Shown in pieces: positions 1 to 8,945 of a DNA stretch of 64,000 nt; within the stretch, counting starts at the first letter, position 1; the number at the start of each line of letters is the position of its first letter. The notes under the pieces were generated by a model. It was not told the DNA's origin. It did no database searches and was given only the letters and a program-made list of their open reading frames with translations. The DNA comes from Shewanella psychromarinicola (GTDB taxonomy: Bacteria; Pseudomonadota; Gammaproteobacteria; Enterobacterales; Shewanellaceae). The position numbers and the translations under genes are program-made. The DNA is taken from the NCBI RefSeq assembly GCF_003855155.1, contig NZ_CP034073.1, positions 4,898,001-4,962,000 of the forward strand. Reading direction: 5' to 3'.

Positions 1-687
1 ATCCTGATCATAAAAAGCAATCGGCTGCTTTAATGCTTTGGCTTTCTTCAGGGCTAAATCTAAGCGGCGAAGCATCAAACTCGCATCCGCATGATGTTCA
101 CTTAATGACAACACCCCTAATTGCATTTTGATACTGATGGGCTGCTGTTCAATTTCAAATGGTCTTTGTAAGTCATTTTTTATGGTGAGCAACTGCTCGA
201 TAGTCAAGGGTTGGTGATAAAACAACAGAAACTCATTACCGTTCATCCGCGCAATAAACTGTGCTTTGCAATTAAGGCTATCGATCCGCTTTGCAAATGC
301 TTTAAGCAGTTTGTCACCAAATAAAAAACCAAATAAATCATTCACAAAACGAAATTGGTGAATATCCACCAGCACCAGCATGCCTTCTGAAATCGGCATT
401 CTAGCCAGCATTTTTCGTTTAAAACCGACACGATTGGCTAATCCGGTTAACTTATCCCGTTCGGTAATAAACAGGCTTGATTGATGTAAATCATGAAGAA
501 CGTTAATGAGCGGTTTTAACGATTTAGAAGAAGAGTCTATATTAAATGAATCTTGGTTAAGCAACCTGAGTTCAAGCGAGTGAGTTAATCGCTGAATAAA
601 TCGATGTTGGCGCCAATAAATAAATGCAACAATGCACAGCATAACTGCAATAATAAATAACATTGTTATCAGTAAATAATTCATCAT
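1..687 (-). CDS. Degenerate GGDEF-domain membrane protein, C-terminus cut by window edge
   Basis: An open frame of 229 codons starts with two ATG codons (685-687 and 682-684) and runs off the window at position 1 without a stop. Residues 3 to about 25 form a hydrophobic N-terminal anchor (NYLLITMLFIIAVMLCIVAF). A GGDEF-like domain follows, recognisable by ERDKLTGLANR and by DIHQFRFVNDLFGF. The signature loop reads RMNGNEF instead of R-x-GGDEF, so the glycine-glycine-aspartate positions that bind GTP and metal are altered. By family knowledge such proteins are usually catalytically inactive and act as sensors or scaffolds in cyclic-di-GMP signalling; inactivity here is inferred. Any domain beyond residue 229 is outside the window. 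It is divergent in function from, but on the same strand as, the HDOD gene upstream. Confidence 0.8.
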   Translation of the reverse strand, partial: MMNYLLITMLFIIAVMLCIVAFIYWRQHRFIQRLTHSLELRLLNQDSFNIDSSSKSLKPLINVLHDLHQSSLFITERDKLTGLANRVGFKRKMLARMPISEGMLVLVDIHQFRFVNDLFGFLFGDKLLKAFAKRIDSLNCKAQFIARMNGNEFLLFYHQPLTIEQLLTIKNDLQRPFEIEQQPISIKMQLGVLSLSEHHADASLMLRRLDLALKKAKALKQPIAFYDQD

Positions 688-801
688 GTTACAGTTTCAG
701 TCTTGTGGTTTTTAGACATTAAACAGCATTGTATTTGGATAGTGTTCATTCTGGTATTGGCTCAAAGAGTAATATCCATAAAAAATATCCATTAATAATG
801 G

Positions 802-1644
802 CTATTCGTAGCTTTGCTTAATTGAATGATACATCTCAATAAATTCATCACTGGCTAGATCTTCTGGTGTCACAGGTAACCCGCGCTCGGCAAACACCCC
901 TAACCTTCCCTCTAAGTCTTCACCGGCACGAAGTTCACCCGTGTAGAATGCTGCGGATCGAATAAAATCAAGGTAAGTGACCGTGTTAGGCAGGTAGTGA
1001 AGATCAGACCAACGTTCAACCACTTCCATTACCTCTGGGGCAAAGTCCCATGTTTTTAATACAGCACGGCCAATCGGCCCCTGCATTTTACGCACTAAAC
1101 TGCGTAAATCGTCAATTCGACTAAACAGTTCAGGTTGAGCTTCTGCTTCGGTTAATACCGGTAATGCACCAATATTATGCACTAAGCCCGCAAGGGTTAA
1201 CGTATCACGATTTAATTTTTTAGTGGGATGACGCTTATTATACATTTCGAGCATGGCACAGGATGAAGCGGTGACCTCAATCGAGGTTTTCCATACTTCA
1301 TCCATGACTTCCCACACCATTTCGTTAGTGGAGATAAATAACTGCTCCATGGCAACAGAAGTGGTAATAGATTTTATTTGCACTAAGCCAATACGGCTAA
1401 CCGCAGCATTGATACTTTCCGCTTTGTTACCCCGTGAATACAAGGCACTGTTAGCCACTTTAATAATTCGAGCTGAGATAGCGGCATCTTGACCAATAAT
1501 ATCTGCGACTTGTTTAAGACTTGAATCTTGACGAGACACGACTTCTTGAACGCGCATGGCCACTTCTGGCAATGTCGGTAGCACTAAAGCATCATCTTTA
1601 AGCTTCTTTAATAGTCCAACCAAGAGTTGATGTTCCGTCGACAT
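802..1644 (-). CDS. HDOD domain protein
   Basis: This 280-residue soluble protein carries an HDOD domain over roughly residues 20-215, with the typical LPTLPEVAMRVQEVV start and the helix-rich DAAISARIIKVANSALYSR segment. HDOD is an HD-like fold that lacks the full metal-binding His-Asp set. Members occur in signalling proteins of proteobacteria, often near GGDEF/EAL genes, and act as regulators rather than proven hydrolases. The neighbour at 1-687 on the same strand is a GGDEF-like protein, which fits a link to cyclic-di-GMP signalling, but no substrate or partner can be read from the sequence. The ATG is preceded by a GGAGACTC-type ribosome binding site. Confidence 0.88.
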   Translation of the reverse strand: MSTEHQLLVGLLKKLKDDALVLPTLPEVAMRVQEVVSRQDSSLKQVADIIGQDAAISARIIKVANSALYSRGNKAESINAAVSRIGLVQIKSITTSVAMEQLFISTNEMVWEVMDEVWKTSIEVTASSCAMLEMYNKRHPTKKLNRDTLTLAGLVHNIGALPVLTEAEAQPELFSRIDDLRSLVRKMQGPIGRAVLKTWDFAPEVMEVVERWSDLHYLPNTVTYLDFIRSAAFYTGELRAGEDLEGRLGVFAERGLPVTPEDLASDEFIEMYHSIKQSYE

Positions 1645-1896
1645 GGAGTCTCCATAAATATATAGTCAATAATGTTGTGATTATATACCCAAACCGATAA
1701 CGTTTGCGATTACTCAACAAGCTAGAACTTAATTAATTGTCCACTGTTGTGCCAATTAATCGCTTAAATATTGCCTTTGTCATACTAAAAAGACAACCGA
1801 CATCACAAATACCAAGGCTATATTTGTCCGCGCTAATATCCTTAAGTAAGCTTCCGACCTTGAGTTATGCAATATCCCATTAGGTCGAGAAAAACC

Positions 1897-3261
1897 ATGT
1901 TTAAACCTGAATTATTATCTCCCGCTGGTACGCTTAAAAATATGCGTTACGCCTTTGCTTATGGTGCCGATGCCGTTTACGCAGGTCAACCTCGTTATAG
2001 CTTACGAGTCAGAAATAATGATTTCAAAATGGAAACGCTCGCCACCGGTATAGAAGAGGCTCATGCCCTTGGCAAAAAATTGTATGTTGTGAGTAATATT
2101 GCACCTCACAATGCCAAGCTAAAAACCTATATTAAAGACATGCAACCTGTCATTGCGATGAAGCCTGACGCCGTTATTATGTCAGACCCAGGGCTCATCA
2201 TGATGGTCCGCGAGGCCTTTCCTGAGCAAGTGATTCACTTATCGGTTCAAGCTAACGCGATTAACTGGGCGTCAGTTAAATTCTGGCAACAGCAAGGCAT
2301 TAAACGGGTAATTTTGTCTCGTGAATTGTCACTGGATGAAATTGAAGAAATTCGTCAACGTTGTCCCGATATTGAATTAGAAGTATTTGTTCACGGTGCA
2401 CTTTGCATGGCGTATTCTGGCCGTTGTTTACTCTCTGGTTACATGAATAAACGCGACCCAAACCAAGGAACCTGTACTAATTCCTGTCGATGGAAATACG
2501 ATGTGCACCAAGCACAGCAAACTGAGACCGGTGATATCATCCCTGTCGCCCCCACGGTACAGTTTGAATCGCCAACATTAGGTTCTGGCCAACCCAGTAG
2601 CGACATTGTCCTATTGCAAGAAGCCGGTCGACCTGGCGAGTATATGCCAGCGTTTGAAGATGAGCATGGCACCTACATCATGAACTCAAAAGATTTACGC
2701 GCTATTCAACATGTGGATCGCTTAACCCGAATGGGCGTGGATTCATTAAAAATTGAAGGCCGTACCAAATCTTTTTACTATGTCGCGCGCACGGCGCAAT
2801 TATACCGCCAAGCCATTGAAGATGCGGCTGCTGGCAAAGATTTTGATCGAACCTTGATGAGCAACCTTGAAGGCTTAGCGCATCGCGGTTATACCGAAGG
2901 ATTTTTACGTCGCCATGTCCATGACGAATATCAAAATTACCAATATGGTCACTCTGTCAGTGATAGCCAGCAATTTGTCGGTGAGTTTACCGGGCAACGA
3001 AATGCTCAAGGATTAGCTGAAATTGACGTTAAAAATAAATTTTCCGTCGGTGACAGTGTTGAAGTAATGACAACCGAAGGTAATTTTGTTATCACTATTG
3101 AATCGTTACTTAATCGCAAAGGCGAGTCAATCGATTCCGCGTTAGGCTCGGGGCACTTCGTGTTTCTAGCGCTGCCAGTGGATATTAATGTAAACAAAGC
3201 GATGTTAATGCGTAACCTACCTGAAGGGTTAGATACGCGAAACCCTCATCAACCCGGTTAA
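1897..3261 (+). CDS. trhP: tRNA 5-hydroxyuridine synthase TrhP (U32 family)
   Basis: A U32-family protein of 454 residues, formerly called YegQ. It starts FKPELLSPAGTLKNMRYAFAYGADAVY, the classic U32 N-terminus. TrhP hydroxylates U34 of certain tRNAs to ho5U in a prephenate-dependent pathway (established for E. coli). The cluster of cysteines in GALCMAYSGRC and GTCTNSC (about residues 169-205) fits an iron-sulfur cluster, as in related U32 enzymes. A longer frame with an ATG at 1867 exists, but homologues begin at MFKPELLSP, so 1897 is chosen. The ferredoxin gene yfhL begins 12 bases after the stop, which suggests co-transcription and possibly electron supply (inference). Confidence 0.92.
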   Translation: MFKPELLSPAGTLKNMRYAFAYGADAVYAGQPRYSLRVRNNDFKMETLATGIEEAHALGKKLYVVSNIAPHNAKLKTYIKDMQPVIAMKPDAVIMSDPGLIMMVREAFPEQVIHLSVQANAINWASVKFWQQQGIKRVILSRELSLDEIEEIRQRCPDIELEVFVHGALCMAYSGRCLLSGYMNKRDPNQGTCTNSCRWKYDVHQAQQTETGDIIPVAPTVQFESPTLGSGQPSSDIVLLQEAGRPGEYMPAFEDEHGTYIMNSKDLRAIQHVDRLTRMGVDSLKIEGRTKSFYYVARTAQLYRQAIEDAAAGKDFDRTLMSNLEGLAHRGYTEGFLRRHVHDEYQNYQYGHSVSDSQQFVGEFTGQRNAQGLAEIDVKNKFSVGDSVEVMTTEGNFVITIESLLNRKGESIDSALGSGHFVFLALPVDINVNKAMLMRNLPEGLDTRNPHQPG

Positions 3262-3531
<270 letters not shown>

Positions 3532-3737
3532 CACCGGCAAGGACTATGTTGAACCTATGCCACCGACAGTCATTACCTTTAACGAAACGACTGTACATTC
3601 AACAATAGAGAGCGCTGCGCCATAAATAAAGACCTCTCTAACAGATAATGACCAATGCTATTGGATGATCTAGGCAACCCATGTCAAAGATTAGGAAACG
3701 AGATGAGGACATTAACCGTCAAGCAGACAACGCGGGC

Positions 3738-4310
3738 GACAAAACGTTAACCGCACCTTTTCTTAACACCTCCATATTAATAATGGCTTATCCACGATGG
3801 CGACATCAATAATGGCGACAGAGGGTTTTATTCGCCAATCGGAGTTAACGACAAAACGTTAACCGCACGATTTCTTAATACCTCCGTATTAATTATGGCT
3901 TATCAGCAATGGCGACAGAGGGTTTTATTCGCCAATCTAAGCTGACGACAAAACGTTAATCGTACCCTTTCTTAACACCTCCGTATTAATGATGGCTTAT
4001 CAGCAATAGTGGCAGAGGGTTTTATTCGCCAACCTCAGCTGACGACAAAACGTTAACCGCACCCTTTCTTAACACCTCCGTATTAATTATGGCTTATCAG
4101 CAATAGTGGCAGAGGGTTTTATTAGTCAACCTCAGCTGACGACAAAACGTTAACCGCACCCTTTCTTAACACCTCCGTATTAATTATGGCTTATCAGCAA
4201 TAGTGGCAGAGGGTTTTATTAGTCAACCTCAGCTGACGACAAAACGTTAACCGCACCCTTTCTTAACACCTCCGTATTAATTATGGCTTATCAGCGATGG
4301 CGACCTTGAG
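3738..4310. repeat. Tandem repeat array, 97-bp unit, about 5.7 copies
   Basis: Units start at 3738, 3850, 3947, 4044, 4141 and 4238, each opening with GACAAAACGTTAACCGCAC. Four central units are exactly 97 bp, the first is 112 bp because of an extra ATCAATAATGGCGAC-like segment, and the last is cut off near 4310. The units at 4044 and 4141 are nearly identical, while outer ones are more diverged. No spacer-like variable segment is present, so it is not a CRISPR array, and no continuous reading frame crosses the units. It lies directly downstream of yfhL at the left border of the accessory island. Function unknown. Confidence 0.9.
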
Positions 4311-4592
4311 TATGCATTGACAGATTATCGCGCCGAGAGGATATTTCTGGGAATAGTGGCGCTTGGATGTATGCCTTTGAGGCAACAAAAAATCGACGTT
4401 CGCCAGATTGTCAAAGCCCTTGGCACCACCAACATAATCCCAATACATTGGATGACTTTGCCATTGACCTCACTGATGCGATCGATGAGCTTGGCCTTAG
4501 TTAAGCTTGAAAGTCTATGGCCTTCTTACTTCACCGATTCAGCGACAACCAGGGGCTTTCAATCGAACTTATCACCCGCTCAGACAACATAA
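4311..4592 (+). pseudogene. Possible decayed gene fragment, unrecognised
   Basis: Directly after the 97-bp array two overlapping frames look protein-like, but neither is a good gene. One frame starts only with a TTG at 4317 and runs 91 codons. In another frame a peptide containing NSGAWMYAFEATKNRR and later DDFAIDLTDAIDELGLS reads up to a TAA near 4501, with no good start. The change from one plausible frame to the other around 4335-4340 suggests a frameshifted remnant. I do not recognise the family. Low confidence; it may also be non-coding. Confidence 0.22.
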
Positions 4593-4792
4593 TCTGCCTT
4601 CAAACGACGGTGATTAGTTATTCGATAATGTATGTAAACCCTTAAATAGTTATACGGAAAACTATCAAATATGGTAGTTCAGGTAAATATGCTAGTTAGG
4701 TATTTGGTAGTTTAGCAGTTGATATTATTCAAGCATATAAAAATAGCATTTAATATCAATGAATTAGTTTAGTTTCGGTCCGATATTCATTC

Positions 4793-4808
4793 TGGCATAC
4801 TCGTTGCA
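4793..4808 (+). promoter_or_regulatory. Candidate sigma-54 (-24/-12) promoter of IBP1
   Basis: The sequence TGGCAT-ACTCG-TTGCA matches the sigma-54 consensus TGGCAC-N5-TTGCW, with the invariant GG and GC ten bases apart. It ends 84 bases before the IBP1 start codon, giving a predicted transcript start near 4819. A sigma-54 activator gene is present at 9411-11000. A comparable element precedes IBP2 at 14355. Confidence 0.72.
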
Positions 4809-4823
4809 AATACCTCAATAGAA

Positions 4824-4864
4824 CGGACAACCAGTCCGAAAGTAGTAACAATCTTGTTACTACT
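4824..4864 (+). promoter_or_regulatory. Two hairpins in the predicted IBP1 5' leader
   Basis: A short stem CGGAC/GTCCG (4824-4828 with 4834-4838) is followed by a perfect 11-bp inverted repeat, AGTAGTAACAA/TTGTTACTACT, with a 2-base gap (4841-4864). Both lie between the predicted transcript start and the ribosome binding site of IBP1. They could be an operator or an mRNA structure; the sequence alone does not decide. Confidence 0.5.
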
Positions 4865-4892
4865 TAATTTAACATTCCTTATAAGGGAAATA

Positions 4893-5636
4893 ATGATGAT
4901 CATGCTTAAAAAAAATTTGAACAAATTACTGTTGCCATTAGTTATTGGTGGTTTATTTGCTGGAAATGCAATGGCTGCTGGCCCAACTGCAGTTAATCTT
5001 AAAAGCGCAGGTTCATTCACTATTTTGAGTCAAACAGGTATTACTGATGTTTATCGTTCTGCCATTGTTGGTGATGTCGGCACTAGCCCTATCACAGGTG
5101 CGGCGCTACTACTTAACTGTAATGAAGTGACCGGCGCTATTTACACGGTTGACACTGCGGGCCCAGCTCCTTGCGCGATAAATTCAGCAAGCTACCTAGA
5201 ATTGGCTGTGGGTGACATGGGATTTGCCTATGATGACGCCGCAGGACGTGTTTCAGTGGATTTCAATGAACTTGGTGCCGGCGAAATCGGCGGCCTAACT
5301 ATGGTTCCTGGTCTTTACAAATGGTCTTCAGACCTTAATATCAGTAAAGATGTCACCCTTTCTGGCGGCCCAAATGATGTCTGGATTATGCAGGTGGCAG
5401 GTAATCTTAATCAGGCTAATGCAATGAACGTGACATTAGCGGGTGGCGCACTAGCCAAAAACATTTTCTGGCAGGTCGCAGGCTCGGTAACGCTAGGAAC
5501 GAACTCACATTTTGAAGGTATCGTGCTGAGTAAAACGATGATTGCCGTAAATACCGGCACCTCTATCAACGGTCGATTATTAGCTCAAACGGCAGTGACT
5601 TTACAACAAAATGCCATTACTCAGCCTGCTGAATAA
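4893..5636 (+). CDS. IBP1: secreted DUF3494 ice-binding protein
   Basis: This 247-residue protein has a Sec signal peptide ending near NAMA/AG (LLLPLVIGGLFAGNAMA) and one DUF3494 domain covering the rest. Family marks include GSFTILSQTGITDV, GDVGTSPITG, LVPGLYKW-type (MVPGLYKWSSDLNI), NDVWIMQVAG, AKNIFWQVAGSVTLG and the ending INGRLLAQTAVTLQQNAIT. The fold is a beta-solenoid that adsorbs to ice and inhibits ice growth or recrystallisation. Of three adjacent ATGs (4893, 4896, 4902), 4893 is chosen because AAGGGA lies a few bases upstream. It has a sigma-54-type promoter at 4793 and an intrinsic terminator at 5693, so it is probably monocistronic. There is no anchor, so it should be released or periplasmic. 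Confidence 0.93.
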   Translation: MMIMLKKNLNKLLLPLVIGGLFAGNAMAAGPTAVNLKSAGSFTILSQTGITDVYRSAIVGDVGTSPITGAALLLNCNEVTGAIYTVDTAGPAPCAINSASYLELAVGDMGFAYDDAAGRVSVDFNELGAGEIGGLTMVPGLYKWSSDLNISKDVTLSGGPNDVWIMQVAGNLNQANAMNVTLAGGALAKNIFWQVAGSVTLGTNSHFEGIVLSKTMIAVNTGTSINGRLLAQTAVTLQQNAITQPAE

Positions 5637-5692
5637 GTAGCAAGTAAGAGGGGGGAGATGTTAGGTAAATATTTTCCCCTACTAGTCAATTT

Positions 5693-5732
5693 AACAGGAT
5701 TACAAGCTCAGCTCTGTAATCCTGTTTTTTTG
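5693..5732 (+). terminator. Intrinsic terminator after IBP1
   Basis: An 11-bp perfect stem, AACAGGATTAC/GTAATCCTGTT (5693-5703 with 5716-5726), is followed by a T-rich run. It ends the IBP1 transcript. Confidence 0.9.
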
Positions 5733-6231
5733 GTTTATTCCATTGGTTTTTATAACTTTTATAATTATTTTGAAGCAAAAAAATGGTGGTATTTTTATTT
5801 GGTAGGTTACACGTTAAATACGCTAACGCTAAAGGCTTTCCCTGACCAGTCGGTGATGTATAAACATTAAAATATAACAGAAGGTAAGATGAATAATAAA
5901 TTATTTTTTTGAATTAAAAGTATTTTAGCAAAATCATTCACAATGATTTTTTTAGGCTTAACTGTGGCTATTATGTTTTCATTAATGACGACCATTTTCA
6001 AAGGTATTTCAAATGGAACTGACATCATGCAGATTTTTTTGAGTAGCATCAATACTGGGATCATCGCGCTTGCAGTATTTGAGTTGGCTTTGGTGATAAA
6101 TAAAGAGTATTCAGGCCATGAGGAAAGTGAGAGTGATGCTGTTGCCATCTTAAGGAGAACGATCCCTAGATTTATCGGAACGGTTTGTATTGCGCTATCG
6201 CTTGAGGGATTAATTATGGTGATTAAGTATA

Positions 6232-7332
6232 TACCCGTGATCATTGAAAATGCTTGATTTTGTCCCAAATGGGATCATCATAGCCCCATGAAACAAATTA
6301 CACTCTCGCCAGAACAAAAAGTAGCATTGGAAACTCGACATAAAAGCTCGAGTGATAGGCGTGAGTGTGATCGCATTAAAGCCATTTTACTACGCGATGA
6401 AAATTGGCCAACGCCAATGATTGCCCAAGCGTTACGTATTCACGAAACGACCGTAGTTCGATACATTGATGCCTATGCTCACGACCAAAAACTCACGTGT
6501 AATAGTGGCGGCTCCTTAAGTTATCTGAGTCAAGAGCAAACTGAACTATTGATTGCACACCTGTGTGAGGTGACCTACTTGCATAGCCATCAAATAGTCG
6601 CTTATATCTCAGAACAATTTCAGATTAAGTACACAGTGTCAGGCCTCAATAAATGGCTGCATAAACATCAGTTCAGCTATAAAAACCCTAAAGGGGTTCC
6701 TCACAAATTTGATGAAGACAAACAAACGGCTTTCATTGAATATTATGAGCAACTAAAATCCTCGTTAACCCCTGATGAACCGTTATTATTTATGGATGCG
6801 GTTCATCCGACCCAAGCCACAAAAATCACCGCTGGCTGGATAAAAAAAGGCGTTGATAAACCGATAGAAACGACGGGAAGCCGAACCCGTATTAACGTGG
6901 TTGGTGCAATCCGACTTGGTCACTTAACAGAAGCGGTCATTGAGCAATATAGCAAAACGGTTAACGGTGCATCCATCATCGATTTTTTAAACCAAATTAG
7001 AGCGCGTTACTCAACAAGTGGTGTTATCCATTTGGTGCTTGATGGCGCTGGATACCATCGAAATGCCTTAGTGGTTAAAGAGGCTAAAAATCTGAATATA
7101 ACATTGCATTACCTGCCGCCTTATAGTCCAAATTTAAACCCAATAGAACGATTGTGGAAGGTGATGAATAAACATGCGAGGAATGGGCAATACTTCGCAA
7201 CGACAAAAGAATTCCGACGAAAAATCACTGACTTTTTTAGCATCACCCTCCCCGATATTGCCGATACACTCGGTGATACAATTAATGATAACTTTCAGAA
7301 ATTAAAAACTGCAGTTTGAATTCACTTGAGTA
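6232..7332 (+). mobile_element. IS630-family insertion sequence, 1101 bp
   Basis: The element is bounded by imperfect inverted repeats, TACCCGTGATCATTGAAAAT on the left and TACTCAAGTGAATTCAAACT (reverse complement) on the right. It is flanked by the TA target duplication expected for the family (6230-6231 and 7333-7334). It carries a single full-length transposase. Removing it restores the reading frame of the host gene, which supports these exact ends. Confidence 0.87.
6288..7319 (+). CDS. IS630-family transposase
   Basis: A 343-residue DDE transposase. An N-terminal helix-turn-helix region (about residues 30-75, AQALRIHETTVVRYI) precedes the catalytic domain. The catalytic triad is visible as LFMDAVHPT, LVLDGAGYHRN and NPIERLWKVMNK, the usual D-D-E arrangement of IS630/Tc1 enzymes that insert at TA. 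The length is normal and no frameshift is seen, so the element may still be active. It ends 13 bases before the right end of the IS. Confidence 0.95.
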   Translation: MKQITLSPEQKVALETRHKSSSDRRECDRIKAILLRDENWPTPMIAQALRIHETTVVRYIDAYAHDQKLTCNSGGSLSYLSQEQTELLIAHLCEVTYLHSHQIVAYISEQFQIKYTVSGLNKWLHKHQFSYKNPKGVPHKFDEDKQTAFIEYYEQLKSSLTPDEPLLFMDAVHPTQATKITAGWIKKGVDKPIETTGSRTRINVVGAIRLGHLTEAVIEQYSKTVNGASIIDFLNQIRARYSTSGVIHLVLDGAGYHRNALVVKEAKNLNITLHYLPPYSPNLNPIERLWKVMNKHARNGQYFATTKEFRRKITDFFSITLPDIADTLGDTINDNFQKLKTAV

Positions 7333-7571
7333 TAGTCAACTCGATCTCGCCGGTAATTTATATTATCCAGTCGCCATTATTTGCAGTACTGCATTACTTT
7401 TGATTGCCTTAGCTATTTTTCTGCACTTTACAAAAAACACCCAAACATCGGCTGATTAACCCCGAGTCGTAATATTGTTTTTACAGACTGTTTATTCATT
7501 ATTCAGTGAGAGTAAAGTCTTCAGCAATATCAACAGCGCTCAGTTTTATTGTCATCTTGAATAATGTTAGC

Positions 7572-8552
7572 TTAATTGACTGAGCAACTCGCGTTATCAG
7601 GCATTTTTTCTATGTCTTTTTGGCTGCTGCGAATATTGCTATCTTCGGGTTGAAGTCTACGCGCTTTTTCAATCATTTCCATCGCACGCGGTTTGCAACC
7701 AGACAAAGACAAACTATAGGCGAAGTTATTTAAATAGGCGGCCTGTTGCTCAGCCTGTTGATCAATATAAGTCAATCCCTGTTGATACCAAAAAGCGGCC
7801 TGGGCGTTATCAATGGCTAAATAATAATTGCCGAGTAAAAAGTAACTTAGCCAGTAGTCAGGCCATTGTCTGGTGGCATTTTCAAGGGCACTGATCCCTT
7901 GAGTACTTTTACCACTACTGAGCAGATCCTGAGCGGCGCTGGCATAAATGAAAGGATCAAAATGTAAACTGGTTTTATCCGCTGGCACGGCAGCCAACAA
8001 CCAATACTGACCACGCAGCCAGGTTCGTTCAAATACCTTCAGTTCGGCAATACGATTTTTATTGGTGCCTGAATGCAACCGCACATACTGCTTATCCAAG
8101 TCATAACCTGTCACCACTGCGTAATGCCACATTGGATACCATGAGGTCGATACATTTTGTAAAATAATGACCGGAATATTTTCACTCACCAAAGACAGTA
8201 GCTGGGTCAGATTGCCTGATTCTGCATAGGCCAGCAGCCCCTGTTGACGTGCAGCTGCAACCATTTCAATTTGTAAACTGCCTTGCAACTCTGGAATAAA
8301 CAGTGCCGGCGCTATTTGTTGCGGCGTTTTGATTACCCCATAAAAATTGAATACTTCCGCGAGCGTGGTGGGGCCACAGAAATAATCCTCTTGAGGGTAA
8401 AAAGGCACCCCAGTAATTTGATGTTTATGCGCAATAGCGGGCGGGTTGGCTAGCAATATGGCGGTCTGGGGTGGTATCGACAGACAGCCGCTGAGAAATA
8501 AACAAAAGCCAGTAATACACATGGCTTTTGTGAACATGCTGATGGCATTCAT
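7572..8552 (-). CDS. PA2778-family C39-like cysteine peptidase lipoprotein
   Basis: A 326-residue protein with a lipoprotein signal (CLFLSGC, lipidated Cys near residue 23). A C39-type papain-like domain follows, with catalytic Cys in DYFCGPTTLAEVF and His in MWHYAVVTGYD. TPR-like helices occupy about residues 215-310 (LLGNYYLAIDNAQAAFWYQQGL, YSLSLSGCKPRAMEMIEKA). The family is known as PA2778 and typically stands next to a PA2779 gene, as here, 15 bases downstream of it. Its substrate is not known. It may process or bind the partner in the envelope (inference). It should be co-transcribed with the gene at 8568. Confidence 0.88.
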   Translation of the reverse strand: MNAISMFTKAMCITGFCLFLSGCLSIPPQTAILLANPPAIAHKHQITGVPFYPQEDYFCGPTTLAEVFNFYGVIKTPQQIAPALFIPELQGSLQIEMVAAARQQGLLAYAESGNLTQLLSLVSENIPVIILQNVSTSWYPMWHYAVVTGYDLDKQYVRLHSGTNKNRIAELKVFERTWLRGQYWLLAAVPADKTSLHFDPFIYASAAQDLLSSGKSTQGISALENATRQWPDYWLSYFLLGNYYLAIDNAQAAFWYQQGLTYIDQQAEQQAAYLNNFAYSLSLSGCKPRAMEMIEKARRLQPEDSNIRSSQKDIEKMPDNASCSVN

Positions 8553-8567
8553 GCTTGAAAATACGAT

Positions 8568-8945
8568 TTAATTTATCGGCCGAATAAAGGAAAATACATC
8601 GGTAACACCCACCAAATCGAGCACCACCAACACAACTAATACTGTGACGACAACCCCTACTACGCCAGCAGCTGCAGGCATATCATTCATCTGGGTATTT
8701 AATTGATTTATTTCCTGATCGGTCATACTGGCAATGCGCATCTCTGCATCCTCGAGACTGACCCCAAGTGCCACCAGTTTGTCTTGAACCTCAGCGCTGT
8801 TGAACATTTCGAGAACTTGCTGTTTATTATATATATTTTGCTGTTGGACGATAACCTGCTCGGAGGAAACTATGCCGGCGTAGGCACCCGAAATACAAGT
8901 CAAATAAGTTAACATAACTGCGGCGACTGCGAGAACTTTTTTCAT
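8568..8945 (-). CDS. PA2779-family small envelope protein
   Basis: A 125-residue protein with a signal peptide (MKKVLAVAAVMLTYLTCISGAYA). Its middle is a soluble helical segment (QQQNIYNKQQVLEMFNSAEV, LVALGVSLEDAEMRIASM), and a very hydrophobic helix lies near the end (AAAGVVGVVVTVLVVLVVLDLVG). This is the PA2779 pattern, always paired with the PA2778 peptidase that follows here on the same strand. Function is unknown. The pair sits just downstream, in the same direction, of the two-component system at 9411-13996, separated by a repeat-containing gap. Confidence 0.85.
   Translation of the reverse strand: MKKVLAVAAVMLTYLTCISGAYAGIVSSEQVIVQQQNIYNKQQVLEMFNSAEVQDKLVALGVSLEDAEMRIASMTDQEINQLNTQMNDMPAAAGVVGVVVTVLVVLVVLDLVGVTDVFSFIRPIN

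Larger units (their letters stand above)
5889..7459 (+). pseudogene. Four-helix membrane protein gene broken by IS insertion and a stop codon
   Basis: Removing the IS630-type element (6232-7332) and one TA target copy joins ...LIMVIKY to SQLDLAGNLYYPVAI in frame. This gives one protein with four hydrophobic helices (around MIFLGLTVAIMFSL, INTGIIALAVFELALVI, FIGTVCIALSLEGLIM and VAIICSTALLLIALAIF) and a stop at 7457-7459. Upstream, an ATG at 5889 with an AAGGT ribosome binding site is in frame but meets a TGA at 5910-5912 after seven codons; the next in-frame ATG is 5943. Intact homologues would be about 160 residues. Function is unknown: I recognise it only as a conserved small membrane protein type. 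It carries two independent lesions, so it is very likely dead. Confidence 0.8.

Noticed and set aside
3738..4310. Tandem array as a CRISPR
   Set aside because: Units are contiguous 97-bp copies with no unique spacers, and no cas gene is present.
3738..4310. Array as integron attC cassettes
   Set aside because: GTTAAC-like heads are present, but no cassette genes, no integrase and no attC-like imperfect palindrome spanning each unit.
4317..4592. 91-residue protein gene with TTG start
   Set aside because: No ribosome binding site, and better-looking peptide sequence lies in another frame; kept only as a possible decayed fragment.
5658..5870. 70-codon frame after IBP1
   Set aside because: It runs through the strong terminator hairpin at 5693-5732 and has a biased, AT-driven composition with no recognisable domain.
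5910..5912. TGA as selenocysteine codon
   Set aside because: No selenoprotein family is matched, no SECIS-like stem follows visibly, and the gene is also broken by an IS.
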